Shown: piece by piece, positions 18,486-27,794 of the stretch
How positions within the stretch are numbered: position 1 is the stretch's first letter
Layout: each line of letters opens with the position of its first letter
DNA from: Candidatus Tyrphobacter aquilonaris
GTDB lineage: Bacteria > Vulcanimicrobiota > Vulcanimicrobiia > Vulcanimicrobiales > Vulcanimicrobiaceae
DNA: 54,704 bases
Assembly (NCBI GenBank): GCA_003133745.1
Contig: PKZD01000034.1
Coordinates: 1,886-56,589, forward strand
Direction of reading: 5' to 3'
Translations under genes and position numbers: made by a program
The notes under the pieces: model-generated
What the model saw: the letters and a program-made list of their open reading frames with translations, nothing else
Database searches by the model: none
Told to the model about the DNA's origin: nothing

Positions 18486-20488
18486 GCGGTGGTCCTTTCG
18501 GGTGCGAAACGTTCGAGCGCAATCCGCGCGATGTTCTCGGGCGTGAAACCGTAGGCTTTCGCGATCTCCGCGGCGGGCGCGGAGAGGCCGAATCGATCGA
18601 CGCCGAAAGCGTAGCCGCGGTCGCCGACGTAGCGTTCCCAACCGAGTGTCGCGCCCGCTTCGATCGACATTCGCGCGTGCACGTCGCGCGGCAACACGCT
18701 TTCCTTATACGAAACCGATTGTCGGTCGAAGAGCTCCCACGACGGCATCGAGACGACGCGCGTGCGCAAGCCCCGCGCCTCGACGAGTTTCTTTGAATCG
18801 AGCGCGAGCGCGACCTCGGAGCCCGTCGCAATGAAGATCAGGTCCGGCGTTCCCTCGCAGTCTGAGAGGACGTACGCGCCGCGTGAAACGGGCACTTCGC
18901 GCGCGCCGAGGAACGGCAGCTTCTGGCGCGTCAAGACGAGGACCCACGGTCCTTCCTTCGGCTGCACGCAGAGCTTCCACGTCTCGACGACCTCGAGCGC
19001 ATCCGCGGGCCGCACGACGGTCACGTTCGGCGTCGCGCGCAGATGCGCGAGATGCTCGATCGGCTCGTGCGTCGGACCGTCTTCGCCCAAGAAGATCGAA
19101 TCGTGCGTGAAGACGTAGATGACGTGAAGGTTCGTCAGCGCGGAGAGGCGCAGCGCGGGCTTGAGATAATCGAGGAAGTTGAAGAAGGTCGAGCAGAACG
19201 GCATGATGCCGCCGTGCGCGGCGAGGCCGTTCGAGATCGCGGCCATTGCGTGCTCGCGCACGCCGTAGTGCACGTTACGTCCCGCATATTCGCCCGGTTG
19301 GAAGTCGCCGAAGCCCTTCAAGTACGTTTTCGTCGAGGGGTCGAGGTCGGCGGAGCCGCCGAAAAGCTCGGGTAGCGTTCCGGCGATCGCGTTCATCACC
19401 GCGCCGCCGGAATCGCGCGTCGCAACCGAACCGTTCTCTGCGGTGAAGGTCGGCCACGGCAGGTTCGCGGGAAGCGTCGCGTGCTCGACGCGGTCGAACT
19501 GCGCCGCGAGATCCGGGAAGGCGCTCTTCCACGCGTCGAATGCCGAGTGCCATTGCTTGTGTAACTCAGCGCCTTTCTTTCCGATGTCGCGGAAGAACGC
19601 GAGCGCGTCGCCTGGGACGAGGAAATCCGGCTCGAGCGGCCAGTCGAGTTTTTCCTTCGTCTTCTTGACGTTCTCGGGGCCGAGCGGTTCGCCGTGCGAG
19701 CTGAACGAATCTTGTTTCGGCGATCCGTAACCGATGTGGGTGCGAATGAGGATGAAGGAGGGCCGGTCGGGGACGTTCTCCGCGACGGTGAGCGCTTCGT
19801 CGATCGCGTCGACATCGTTGCCGTGCGCGATGTCCACGAACTGCGTGTGCCAACCGCACGCATCGAAACGCGCGATCTGATCGTCGGTGAACGTGATGTC
19901 GGTCGGCCCGGCGAGCGAGGTGCGATTCGCGTCGTAGAGCACGGTCAACTTGCCGAGCTTCAAATGGCCGGCGATCGAGATCGCCTCTTGGCTTATCCCC
20001 TCCATCAAGTCGCCATCGCTCGCGAGGCAATACGTGCGGTGATCGACGATTTCGTGCCCCGGACGATTGTACGTCGCTGCGAGATGCGCCTCGGCCATCG
20101 CGAGACCGATCGCGTTGCCGACGCCCTGGCCGAGCGGACCGGTCGTCACCTCGACGCCGGGAGTGTGCGTCGCCTCGGGATGTCCCGGCGTCTTGCTGTG
20201 CAACTGCCGAAACGCTTTGAGATCGTCGAGCGTCACGTCGTAACCGGTGAGGAAGAGCAGCGCGTAGAGCAGCATCGAGCCGTGGCCCGCCGAGAGCACG
20301 AAGCGATCGCGATTCGGCCAACGCGGTTCCTTCGGATCGAATCGCAGTTTGCGAGACCAGAGCGCGTACGTAAAGGCCGCCGCGCCGAGCGGCAGCCCCG
20401 GATGCCCCGAGTTGGCCTTCTGCACGGCATCGACCGCGAGAAAGCGAATGGTATTGATGCGTAGCTCGTCAGCCGGCGAGTTCGGCAC
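18482..20488 (-). CDS. tkt: transketolase
   Basis: Transketolase moves two-carbon ketol units between sugar phosphates using thiamine diphosphate. The 668 residues are the normal length. Diagnostic segments include [29 protein letters not shown], the TPP-magnesium motif [13 protein letters not shown], and [15 protein letters not shown] in the pyrimidine domain. The GTG start at 20488 follows GGGGAGA at five bases. It is the first gene of the operon tkt, tal-pgi, gnd, zwf, opcA, pgl. A TAGAAT that could serve as a -10 lies at 20528-20533, but I find no good -35. Its stop overlaps the tal-pgi start. Confidence 0.97.
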   Translation of the reverse strand: MPNSPADELRINTIRFLAVDAVQKANSGHPGLPLGAAAFTYALWSRKLRFDPKEPRWPNRDRFVLSAGHGSMLLYALLFLTGYDVTLDDLKAFRQLHSKTPGHPEATHTPGVEVTTGPLGQGVGNAIGLAMAEAHLAATYNRPGHEIVDHRTYCLASDGDLMEGISQEAISIAGHLKLGKLTVLYDANRTSLAGPTDITFTDDQIARFDACGWHTQFVDIAHGNDVDAIDEALTVAENVPDRPSFILIRTHIGYGSPKQDSFSSHGEPLGPENVKKTKEKLDWPLEPDFLVPGDALAFFRDIGKKGAELHKQWHSAFDAWKSAFPDLAAQFDRVEHATLPANLPWPTFTAENGSVATRDSGGAVMNAIAGTLPELFGGSADLDPSTKTYLKGFGDFQPGEYAGRNVHYGVREHAMAAISNGLAAHGGIMPFCSTFFNFLDYLKPALRLSALTNLHVIYVFTHDSIFLGEDGPTHEPIEHLAHLRATPNVTVVRPADALEVVETWKLCVQPKEGPWVLVLTRQKLPFLGAREVPVSRGAYVLSDCEGTPDLIFIATGSEVALALDSKKLVEARGLRTRVVSMPSWELFDRQSVSYKESVLPRDVHARMSIEAGATLGWERYVGDRGYAFGVDRFGLSAPAAEIAKAYGFTPENIARIALERFAPERTTA

Positions 20489-20550
20489 GTGATCTCCCCT
20501 GATAAGTGATGGTGGGCGCCCGCTTAGATTCTACCCGCGCCTCGTGCTGA

Positions 20551-20567
20551 CTACGCTCCCGGCGTAG
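20551..20567. promoter_or_regulatory. inverted repeat between tkt and dapD
   Basis: A perfect six-base stem, CTACGC and GCGTAG around a five-base loop, lies in the 109-base gap between the divergent tkt and dapD genes, just upstream of the possible tkt -10. It could be an operator for either gene or a chance palindrome. There is no T-run to suggest a terminator. Confidence 0.3.
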
Positions 20568-20597
20568 GGGCTTCCCGTTCGGCAGCGTAGCAGGCGC

Positions 20598-21425
20598 ATG
20601 ATGGAGAGGCGCGATCTACAGGGCGCGATCGAGGCGCTGGCCGAGGCGGGAGACGTCCGCGGCGCGGCGGGTGCCGTCGTAGACGAGGTCATCGCGGCGC
20701 TCGACGAGGGCAGGCTACGCGTCGCCGAGCCCGGCCCAGGCGGCAACTGGGTCGTGCACGCGTGGGTGAAGCAGGCGATTCTGCTCTACTTTCGGCGCAG
20801 GGAGGTGGAGTGGATCGGCGAGCGCGGCCACGGGCTCGCCTTTTACGACAAACTTCCGTTAAAGTCGAACTACGATCGACTCGGCGCTCGCTGCGTTCCG
20901 CCCGGCGTCGCGCGCTACGGCAGCTATCTCGGGCGGGGTGCCATTTTGATGCCGGGTTACGTGAACATCGGCGCGTACGTCGACGACGGTAGCATGGTGG
21001 ACACGTGGGCGACGGTCGGCTCGTGCGCGCAGATCGGCAAAGACGTTCATCTCTCCGGCGGCGTCGGCATCGGTGGCGTGCTCGAGCCGCCGCAGGCGCT
21101 GCCGGTCATTGTCGAAGACGGCGCCTTCATCGGTTCGCGTTGCGTCGTCGTCGAAGGCGTGCGCGTCGAGAGCGAAGCCGTGCTCGGCGCCGGCGTCGTG
21201 CTCACGGCATCGACGCCGATCGTCGACGTGCGCGGCGAACGCGCCGAAATCACGAAGGGACGCATCCCGTCGCGCGCCGTCGTCGTTCCCGGTACGCTGC
21301 CGAAAAAGTTTCCGGCGGGCGAGTACGCGACGCCTTGCGCGCTTGTCATCGGAACGCGCAGCGAGTCGACGGACCGCAAAGTTTCACTCGAGCGCACACT
21401 CCGCGAGCACGATATCGCGGTGTGA
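20598..21425 (+). CDS. dapD: tetrahydrodipicolinate N-succinyltransferase
   Basis: DapD transfers succinyl from succinyl-CoA to tetrahydrodipicolinate in the succinylase branch of lysine and diaminopimelate synthesis. The 275-residue length is standard. The left-handed beta-helix is obvious from hexapeptide repeats (AYVDDGSMVDTWATVGSCAQIG, then VHLSGGVGIGG, then AFIGSRCVVVEGV). The substrate-binding KSNYDRLGARCVPPGVARYG and the C-terminal TLPKKFPAGEY segment are also present. The start is ATG at 20598 or 20601. The next gene begins one base after its TGA. Confidence 0.95.
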   Translation: MMERRDLQGAIEALAEAGDVRGAAGAVVDEVIAALDEGRLRVAEPGPGGNWVVHAWVKQAILLYFRRREVEWIGERGHGLAFYDKLPLKSNYDRLGARCVPPGVARYGSYLGRGAILMPGYVNIGAYVDDGSMVDTWATVGSCAQIGKDVHLSGGVGIGGVLEPPQALPVIVEDGAFIGSRCVVVEGVRVESEAVLGAGVVLTASTPIVDVRGERAEITKGRIPSRAVVVPGTLPKKFPAGEYATPCALVIGTRSESTDRKVSLERTLREHDIAV

Positions 21426-21426
21426 C

Positions 21427-22545
21427 GTGAACCCTCGCGTTCTCGAGATCTCCACTTCGCTCATCCGGCGGGTCTCGTCGCTCAAGCGTCCGTCGTCGAT
21501 CGACCTCGGCTTGGGCGAGCCTTCGCTCATGCCCAATCTCGCGCACTTCGATGCTGCGATGGAGTTTGTGCGGGAGCACGGCGCGCGATACACGCCAAAC
21601 GCCGGCGACCCCGAGTTGCGCGAGATGATCGCGCGCCATTATGCGTATCCGGGGCGCGGGCAAGCGGAGAACGTCTGCGTGAACGTCGGTTCGCAGGAGG
21701 CGATGTACGCGGCGCTCCTCGCGCTGCTCGATCCGGCGAACGATGAACTGCTCATCGTCGAGCCCACTTTTCCGTCGTACGCAAAGATGGCGACGCTGCA
21801 CGGCGTGACCGTCCGCGGCGTCGCGATGAGCGAGAGCGACGATTTCGCGATCGACGCAGAGCGCATCGCTGATGCGATGGGTGAACGCACGCGGGCGATC
21901 GTGCTCTGCTCGCCGTGTAATCCCACCGGACGCGCCATTTCGGCGGATCAGGCGGCGTCGCTCGTCCGCGCGCTCGAGCGGCGTGGCGGCGAAATCGCCT
22001 TGATCCACGATGAGATCTACCGTGAGCAGCATTTCGGCGAGCGCGTCGACCTCGCGCGCCTCTATCCGCAGAGCATCGCGATCAACTCGCTCTCGAAGAG
22101 CAATGCGCTCACGGGCTTGCGATTGGGCTGGAGCATCGGCCCGGAGGCCTTCATCGCACAGGCTATCAAAGTGCACGCCTGGATCGCCTCCTGCACCGAC
22201 GCCTTTGCGCAGCGCGTCGCAATGCACGTCTTCGCGAGCAACGCGGTCGAAGAGCACGCCGGATGGTATCGCGCGCGGCAGCCGCAGATCATTGCCGCGC
22301 TACGCGAGAGCGGCCTGCGCTTTATCGTGCCAGACGGCGCCTTCTACGCGTGCGTGCGGTTGCCCGACGGAATGGACTCGCTTGCGACAGCCCTCGCGCT
22401 TGCGGAGGAACGCGACGTCATTGCGATCCCGGGAATCGCGTTCGGCGCGTGCTTCGAAGGTTGGCTGCGCCTGAGTTGGGTTGCTCCGCTCGACGATTTC
22501 CGCGAAGGCCTCGCTAGGATCGCAACATTCCGAACCGCGGCCTAA
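21427..22545 (+). CDS. dapC: class I/II aminotransferase, probable N-succinyldiaminopimelate aminotransferase
   Basis: The 372-residue PLP enzyme has fold-type I features: a YTPNAGDPELREMIA segment, SPCNPTGR, HDEIYRE, and a Schiff-base lysine at K224 within NSLSKSNALTGLRLGW. Placement directly after dapD, with a GTG start one base beyond its stop, supports the succinyl-diaminopimelate aminotransferase step. Close relatives include aspartate and other aminotransferases, so the substrate is inferred from context. The gene ends five bases before a tandem repeat cluster. Confidence 0.85.
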   Translation: MNPRVLEISTSLIRRVSSLKRPSSIDLGLGEPSLMPNLAHFDAAMEFVREHGARYTPNAGDPELREMIARHYAYPGRGQAENVCVNVGSQEAMYAALLALLDPANDELLIVEPTFPSYAKMATLHGVTVRGVAMSESDDFAIDAERIADAMGERTRAIVLCSPCNPTGRAISADQAASLVRALERRGGEIALIHDEIYREQHFGERVDLARLYPQSIAINSLSKSNALTGLRLGWSIGPEAFIAQAIKVHAWIASCTDAFAQRVAMHVFASNAVEEHAGWYRARQPQIIAALRESGLRFIVPDGAFYACVRLPDGMDSLATALALAEERDVIAIPGIAFGACFEGWLRLSWVAPLDDFREGLARIATFRTAA

Positions 22546-22550
22546 CCGAA

Positions 22551-22620
22551 TTGTCATCCTGAGCTTGTCGAGTTGTCATCCTGAGCTTGTCGAGTTGTCA
22601 TCCTGAGCTTGTCGAAGGAC
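22551..22620. repeat. three tandem copies of the dispersed repeat
   Basis: A 22-base unit (TTGTCATCCTGAGC, then TTGTCGAG) occurs three times head to tail at 22551, 22573 and 22595. The last copy ends in GTCGAAGGAC, so it has the full form seen at 17326. The units are otherwise identical. The element fills the gap between dapC and the remnant antitoxin gene. Related short intergenic repeats are common in many bacterial genomes; the mechanism of spread is not visible here. Confidence 0.92.
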
Positions 22621-22639
22621 GGCGATGGCGTCCCGTTTG

Positions 22640-22879
22640 CTACCCGGCGTCCTTGAGCCGCTTTCGCGCCCGCCGTCTCACCTCGTCAAGGATGCGATCG
22701 TCAGGAATGAGTTCGTCCCGTTCTGCTGACTCGATCCCGTCGGCTACGGCTTCACGCAACAACTCGAGCTTGTCGAGATCCTCCTGCATCATGAGACGAA
22801 GACCGTCGCGCATAACTTCTTCGAGCCCATCTCTCGCATTCCAGCACGGTTGGCGTTTTTCGCCAAGGCGACTTTCCGG
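22640..22879 (-). pseudogene. ParD-type antitoxin remnant
   Basis: On the minus strand a frame runs from just after the aldehyde dehydrogenase stop to 22640. Its C-terminal part resembles ParD/RHH antitoxins: MRDGLRLMMQEDLDKLELLR, then EAVADGIES, then a basic tail ILDEVRRRARKRLKDAG. An ATG at 22813 would give only 57 residues. The normal N-terminal ribbon-helix-helix half is missing or scrambled, although NARDGLEEVMRDGLRLM looks like a decayed form of the usual ParD segment. No ParE toxin follows; the repeat cluster starts 20 bases downstream. I read it as a broken toxin-antitoxin locus. A shortened working protein cannot be excluded. Confidence 0.6.
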
Positions 22880-22882
22880 TCT

Positions 22883-24271
22883 CTAGCTGCGGGCGGGGCC
22901 GATCCAAACGCTTTGAGCGTTCGCGAACTCGTGGATGCCGAAATGCGATAACTCGCGCCCGAAGCCGCTCGCCTTCACGCCGCCGAACGGCAGGCGCGGA
23001 TCGCTTGCGACCATGCCGTTGATCCAGACGTTGCCGGCTTGGACGCGCGCTGCGAGCACCTGCGCGCGCTCGACGTCGCTCGTCCAGATATTGCAGCCAA
23101 GGCCGAACTTCGAAGCATTCGCAAGCGCCACGGCATCGTCGGCATCGCGCGCGCGAATCACCGCGGCGGCCGGCCCGAAAACCTCTTCATCGAACATCGG
23201 CATGCGCGGCAGAACCTCCGCGACGATTGTCGGTTCGTAGAAATAGCCGACGCGATCGGCGAAGCGGCCGCCGCAACGCAGCCGTGCGCCGCCTGCGAGC
23301 GTCGCCTCCACTTGCCTGTGCAGCGTCTCGCGTAGATCCTCGCGCGCGCAAGGCCCGAGTTGCGTCGAATCCTCCATGGGGTCGCCCATGCGCAGCGCCT
23401 TCACGGCGGTGGTGAAGCGCTCGAGAAACTCGTCGTAGACGGCGGCTTCGACGATGAAACGCTTTGCGGCGATGCAGCTCTGTCCGTTGTTCTGGAAGCG
23501 CGCCGTCACGGCGGTTGCAACCGCCGCCTCCATCTCGACGTCCGCGAGCACGATGAAGGCATCGGAGCCGCCGAGTTCGAGCACGCATTTCTTCAATGCG
23601 CTGCCCGCGGCGGAGGCGACGGCGACGCCCGCGCGTTCGCTTCCGGTCAGCGTCACGGCCGCGACGCGCGGATCGGCGATGCGGCGATCCGCCTCCTCGT
23701 TCGTGATGAGCAGCACCTCGAGCGGCGAGCCGCCTTCGAAAGTCCCCTCGAAAACCTCGGCGACCTCGAGTGCGCAGCGCGTCGTGCGCTCTGCATGCTT
23801 GAGCAGGAGCACGTTCCCCGCAAGCAACGCGGGCGCGCCCGCGCGGAAAATCTGCCAGTACGGAAAGTTCCACGGCATGATTGCGAGGAGCGGCCCGAGC
23901 GGGCGAAATGCCACATAGCTACGCGTCGCGTTCGTCATCGCCGGTTCATCGGCGAGCAATGCGGGGCCGTGCTCCGCGAAATACTGACAGCCATTCGCGC
24001 ACTTCTCGACCTCCGCGCGCGCCTGCACGATGGGTTTTCCCATCTCGCGCGTCGCGGTCGCGGCGAGGCGATCGCGTCGCTCGCGCAGCCGCTCACCGAT
24101 CTTGCGGAGGGTTGCCGCGCGCACCGCGATGGGAGCTTCGCTCCAGGCGCGCTGCGTGCGCGTCGCTCGATCGAGGCGTTCGTCGATTTCAGCAGGCGTC
24201 GCATACGCAATGCGCTCCAGCGCTTTTCCGCTCGTCGGGTCGACGGTCTCGATCGCGTCGAGCACTCTCAT
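22883..24271 (-). CDS. aldehyde dehydrogenase, succinate-semialdehyde dehydrogenase-like
   Basis: The 462-residue enzyme is an NAD(P)-dependent aldehyde dehydrogenase most like the short Sad/GabD group that oxidises succinate semialdehyde. The catalytic cysteine is C266 in NNGQSCIAAKRFIV. The glutamate lies in LELGGSDAF, and the cofactor region PWNFPYWQIFRA precedes it. The EEVFGP and LPFGGVKASGFGRE segments are conserved. The ATG at 24271 overlaps the M16 protease stop (ATGA). A second ATG at 24292 lies within the upstream gene and is less likely. No GABA aminotransferase is nearby, so the substrate is not fixed. Confidence 0.85.
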   Translation of the reverse strand: MRVLDAIETVDPTSGKALERIAYATPAEIDERLDRATRTQRAWSEAPIAVRAATLRKIGERLRERRDRLAATATREMGKPIVQARAEVEKCANGCQYFAEHGPALLADEPAMTNATRSYVAFRPLGPLLAIMPWNFPYWQIFRAGAPALLAGNVLLLKHAERTTRCALEVAEVFEGTFEGGSPLEVLLITNEEADRRIADPRVAAVTLTGSERAGVAVASAAGSALKKCVLELGGSDAFIVLADVEMEAAVATAVTARFQNNGQSCIAAKRFIVEAAVYDEFLERFTTAVKALRMGDPMEDSTQLGPCAREDLRETLHRQVEATLAGGARLRCGGRFADRVGYFYEPTIVAEVLPRMPMFDEEVFGPAAAVIRARDADDAVALANASKFGLGCNIWTSDVERAQVLAARVQAGNVWINGMVASDPRLPFGGVKASGFGRELSHFGIHEFANAQSVWIGPARS

Positions 24272-26967
24272 TGCGTTCCTTGCGTCGCCCACGGCCCCGA
24301 GGGGCCCGCGTAGATTTGAATCAACCGGTCGGGCTCCAAGTAGCGTCGCGCGACGCGCAGGACGTCGGCGGCGGTGATGTGTGCGAGCTCCGCGTTACGA
24401 TCCCGATAGTAGGTCAAAGGAAGACCGTACTCGGAGATGTCGAGCAATTGCTGCGCTTGACCGTCGGCGGAGGCTTCAGCGAGCAACGCGTCGCCGACGA
24501 GGCGCAGTTTTGCTTCCTGCAATTCGGTCGCGCTGACCGGTTCTCGCTGCAGACGGCGCAGTTCGTCGCGCACGAACGCGACCGCCGACTGCACGTGCTC
24601 CGGCGCCGCCTCGAGTTCGATCTGGAAGTCACCGCGATCGCGATCCGCGGTGAGCGAGCTATCGGCGCTGTAGATGAGGCCGCGCTTCTGACGCAGCTCT
24701 TGCCAGAGGCGCGACTCGAATGCGCCTGATGCGCCGAGGATCTGATTGAGGACGAGGAAGGCATCGTAGTCAGGCGAGGTCCGCGCCATGGCGGGTTGCC
24801 CGAGCCGCACGAAAACCTGGTTTGCTTCCGTGCCGATGTACGCATCGGCCGCGCGCGCCGCAGGGAACGGCTCCTGGCGCACGTTCGGCGCCTCGCCGAT
24901 GCGCTGCCACGCGCCGAACGCGCTCTCGAACGCCGCGCGCACTTGCTGCGGCGTCACGTCGCCGACGACCGCAATCGTCGTGAGGTCCGGGCGCCAGTAG
25001 CGCCCGACAAACGCGAGCAGATCGTCGCGCGTGATCGATGAGACGGTGTCGGCGTTCGGCCGGCGCAACGCCGGATCGTCCGGCGCGAGAAGATGCTCTT
25101 GGTAGAGATGATCGATCGCTTGGCCCGAGATGTTCGCCTCCGCCGTCAGGCTGTTGGCGATTTGGCCGCGATCGCGCGAAAACCACGGCTCCGGAAACGC
25201 GGGATGCTCTTCCCCGTCCGCGACGATCGCGACGATCCGCTCGAAGTCGCGCCCGAGGCCTTTCGCCGAGAAATCCTGGCCGAAGTCGATCTGCGCGCCC
25301 ATGTCGTCGATCGCTTGACGCCTTGTGTCGAAGGGTTCGTTCGTGCTTCCGTAGTCGGCGAGATCGGAGCCGAGGCGGACCATGCCCTCCTCGCCCGGCG
25401 GTTCAAAGCCTGGAGAGGACGCGATGTGTCCCATGAGGGTGAACGTCGGGCGGTCGCGCTTCTCCTGGACGATGACGCGCAGGCCGTTTGGAAGGGTGAA
25501 GGTCGTCGGCGAGAGCGTGCTGTGCTCGATACTCGGCGTGCTGAGCTCCGCGCGAATCGAGGCAGGCTCGATGATCGGACCGTTGGGAACGCGCGACGAG
25601 AAATCGTCGCTGATTGTCGCGTTTGATTTGCCCGAGTTGCGTCGCGGAGGCGAAGCGTTCGGGCGCAGATGCCCGATGACCGTCGGCGTGCGCAAGTAGC
25701 GGCGCGCCGCATCGAGGAGCGATTCCGGCGTAAGCGCCGCGAGACGCTCGTCTTCGTCGTGGATGCGCTCGCCGACGAGGCCGTACGTGTAGCCGGCGAG
25801 ATCGCCGAATCCTTGAATCGAATCTTCGGAGAAGAGGCGCTGCGCGATCGTGATCGAGCGCGCTTGCTCGACGAGGCTCGGCGAAAAGCCGGTCGCGAGC
25901 ACGTTCTGCATCGTCGCGTCGAAGACGCTCTGCGCTTCCTCTCCCGTATGTCCCGGGTTCAAGATGATGAAGACGTTCAGCAAACCGCCTTTGAGCTGCG
26001 TGTCGCTTTCGGCTTCGATCGTCAGCGCGATGTTCGTATCGACGAGCGCTTGGTGAAACGGCGAGCGTTCGTTCTCGATGAGCGTCGCGAGCGTGCTCAC
26101 CGCCGGCTCGCCCGACTCCGTGTCGCCTGGAACCGCATACGCGAGATCGAGAATTTCAAATGGGAACGGGAACGCCGCTTCGACGACCGCGCCGCTTGCC
26201 GGGGTCGGATCGATGTAGTGATGCTGCGGGATCGGATGCGCGGGGATCGCGGCGAAGAGCTGCTCCGCTCTGCGGAAGACCGTTGCATGATCGACGTCGC
26301 CGGCTACGACGAGCACCGCGTTGTTCGGCGCGTACCACTCATGGTAGTAGCGTGCGATGTCGGCAGCGGTCGCGCGCTCGACGTCACTGCGGTAGCCGAT
26401 CGGCACGCGCCCGTTCGGCTGATCGGGATAGGCGGCGGCACGAACGCGGGAGAGCAGATCGAAGAAGGGCGAGCCCGCGTCATCGTCGAGCTCCGAGAGC
26501 ACGGCGCCGCGTTCGATGTTCCAATCCGATTGACGCAGCAGCGCGTGCTGCATGCGATCCGCTTCGATTGCGAGCGCGACGTCGAGTTTGTCGGCCGGCA
26601 TGACAAAGTACAATTCGGTGTCGTCGTAGTCGGTCTGGCCGTTCATCTCGGCACCGAGCCGCTCCGTGATGTCGTCGAGCCCGCCCGCAGAGATGTGCGC
26701 GGAGCCGCGGAACATCATGTGCTCGAGGGCGTGCGCAAGCCCGGTCTTTCCGGCGGTCTCGTCGAGCGAACCGAAGCGATACCACATCGCGCACTCCACG
26801 ACGGGCGCGGCATGGTCCTCGACGACGATGACCTGCAAGCCGTTGCGAAGGTGCGTCGTGTAGACGCCGGGATCGCCGGCGGCGACCGCCTGGGCGAACA
26901 CGCTCGCGCGAGGCATCGCGAGGAGAAGGAAAATGGAAACGGCCGCGGCCGCACGCGCAAAGTTCAT
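24268..26967 (-). CDS. exported M16-family zinc metalloprotease, two-domain
   Basis: The 899-residue protein has a signal peptide (residues 1 to about 26) and two M16 halves. The N-terminal half carries the inverted zinc motif HALEH at residues 79-83, with a downstream glutamate-rich helix. The C-terminal half (from about residue 470) keeps the fold, with LPNGLRVIVQEKRDRPTF, but lacks a zinc motif, as in pitrilysin-like pairs. It probably degrades peptides in the periplasm. It starts at ATG 26967, overlapping the end of the formimidoyltransferase gene by four bases, and its stop overlaps the aldehyde dehydrogenase start. Such proteins are usually 850-950 residues. Confidence 0.9.
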   Translation of the reverse strand: MNFARAAAAVSIFLLLAMPRASVFAQAVAAGDPGVYTTHLRNGLQVIVVEDHAAPVVECAMWYRFGSLDETAGKTGLAHALEHMMFRGSAHISAGGLDDITERLGAEMNGQTDYDDTELYFVMPADKLDVALAIEADRMQHALLRQSDWNIERGAVLSELDDDAGSPFFDLLSRVRAAAYPDQPNGRVPIGYRSDVERATAADIARYYHEWYAPNNAVLVVAGDVDHATVFRRAEQLFAAIPAHPIPQHHYIDPTPASGAVVEAAFPFPFEILDLAYAVPGDTESGEPAVSTLATLIENERSPFHQALVDTNIALTIEAESDTQLKGGLLNVFIILNPGHTGEEAQSVFDATMQNVLATGFSPSLVEQARSITIAQRLFSEDSIQGFGDLAGYTYGLVGERIHDEDERLAALTPESLLDAARRYLRTPTVIGHLRPNASPPRRNSGKSNATISDDFSSRVPNGPIIEPASIRAELSTPSIEHSTLSPTTFTLPNGLRVIVQEKRDRPTFTLMGHIASSPGFEPPGEEGMVRLGSDLADYGSTNEPFDTRRQAIDDMGAQIDFGQDFSAKGLGRDFERIVAIVADGEEHPAFPEPWFSRDRGQIANSLTAEANISGQAIDHLYQEHLLAPDDPALRRPNADTVSSITRDDLLAFVGRYWRPDLTTIAVVGDVTPQQVRAAFESAFGAWQRIGEAPNVRQEPFPAARAADAYIGTEANQVFVRLGQPAMARTSPDYDAFLVLNQILGASGAFESRLWQELRQKRGLIYSADSSLTADRDRGDFQIELEAAPEHVQSAVAFVRDELRRLQREPVSATELQEAKLRLVGDALLAEASADGQAQQLLDISEYGLPLTYYRDRNAELAHITAADVLRVARRYLEPDRLIQIYAGPSGPWATQGTQ

Positions 26968-27794
26968 ACGCTCCTATCTTCAACGCCGAGGGCATAGAGC
27001 GCTGCCGATTGCACGGCGGCAAGCGGAATGCATCCGATCAGCTCGCTTCGCCGGACCTCGACCCCGCGCTCGGCGGCGAGGGCGCGAATGATCTCCACGA
27101 CGCGGTAGAGGGGCGTCGCCCGCTCGTCCGTCACGTTGAGCGAGACTTGCACGACGTCGTCTCGCAGTTGAAAAGCAAGCGCGCGTAGCGAGCGCAAGCC
27201 GCCGTGACGTTCGCGAATCAAGCGAGCGATGTGCCGAGCCACGCCGAGGTCTCCGGTTGCCAGGTCGACGTTGAAAGCAACGAGGACATCGCGTGCGCCG
27301 ATCGCAATCGCGCCCGCGCGCTCATGCATCGCGACGTCTCCGATGTCGGGCGGGCCGGAAGGCTTCGGGCGTACGTCAGCGAGCAGGCGGCGCTCCGGTC
27401 GCAGCGCGGCCTCGCCGTAATAATAGGAAGGGATGCGAAAACGCTCCCAGATCTGCGCCCCGGCCTCATGTGCCAGCGCGACTGCCTCCGCCATGGTTGC
27501 CGAGCCCAGCGGAACGAACGGCAGCACGTCGAGCGCCCCCATCCGCGGGTGCAAGCCCCCGTGTCGCCGCAGGTCGATGCGATCGAGCGCGATCTCAGCG
27601 AGCACGATCGAGGCGTCGAGGACCTGCCGTCTCTCCCCCGCGATCGTCAAGACGCTGCGATTGTGCGCGGCGTCGCTCGTGCGGTGCAGCACGCGTGCGC
27701 CGCAACGCTCCACCGCCGAGACGCAGAGATTGAGCGTTCGCGAAACGCGCCCCTCGGAGATGTTCGGTACGCACTCGAAGATTCGCGCGCTCAA
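26964..27794 (-). CDS. ftcD: glutamate formimidoyltransferase
   Basis: This enzyme moves the formimino group of N-formimino-L-glutamate to tetrahydrofolate, giving glutamate. The 276-residue product is the transferase half only, without a cyclodeaminase domain. VPNISEGR is at residues 9-16 and LRRHGGLHPRMGALDVLPFVPL is in the middle, containing the catalytic histidine region. The start is a TTG at 27794 that overlaps the radA stop. It is some 21 kb from the hut operon, which has HutF instead, so two ways of handling formiminoglutamate may coexist. No fchA cyclodeaminase gene is in the window. Confidence 0.88.
   Translation of the reverse strand: MSARIFECVPNISEGRVSRTLNLCVSAVERCGARVLHRTSDAAHNRSVLTIAGERRQVLDASIVLAEIALDRIDLRRHGGLHPRMGALDVLPFVPLGSATMAEAVALAHEAGAQIWERFRIPSYYYGEAALRPERRLLADVRPKPSGPPDIGDVAMHERAGAIAIGARDVLVAFNVDLATGDLGVARHIARLIRERHGGLRSLRALAFQLRDDVVQVSLNVTDERATPLYRVVEIIRALAAERGVEVRRSELIGCIPLAAVQSAALYALGVEDRSV

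Noticed and set aside
22587-22886. A 99-residue plus-strand frame over the repeat cluster
   Set aside because: It is serine- and arginine-rich, begins inside the repeat units and has no family resemblance. The minus strand there carries the ParD-like frame.
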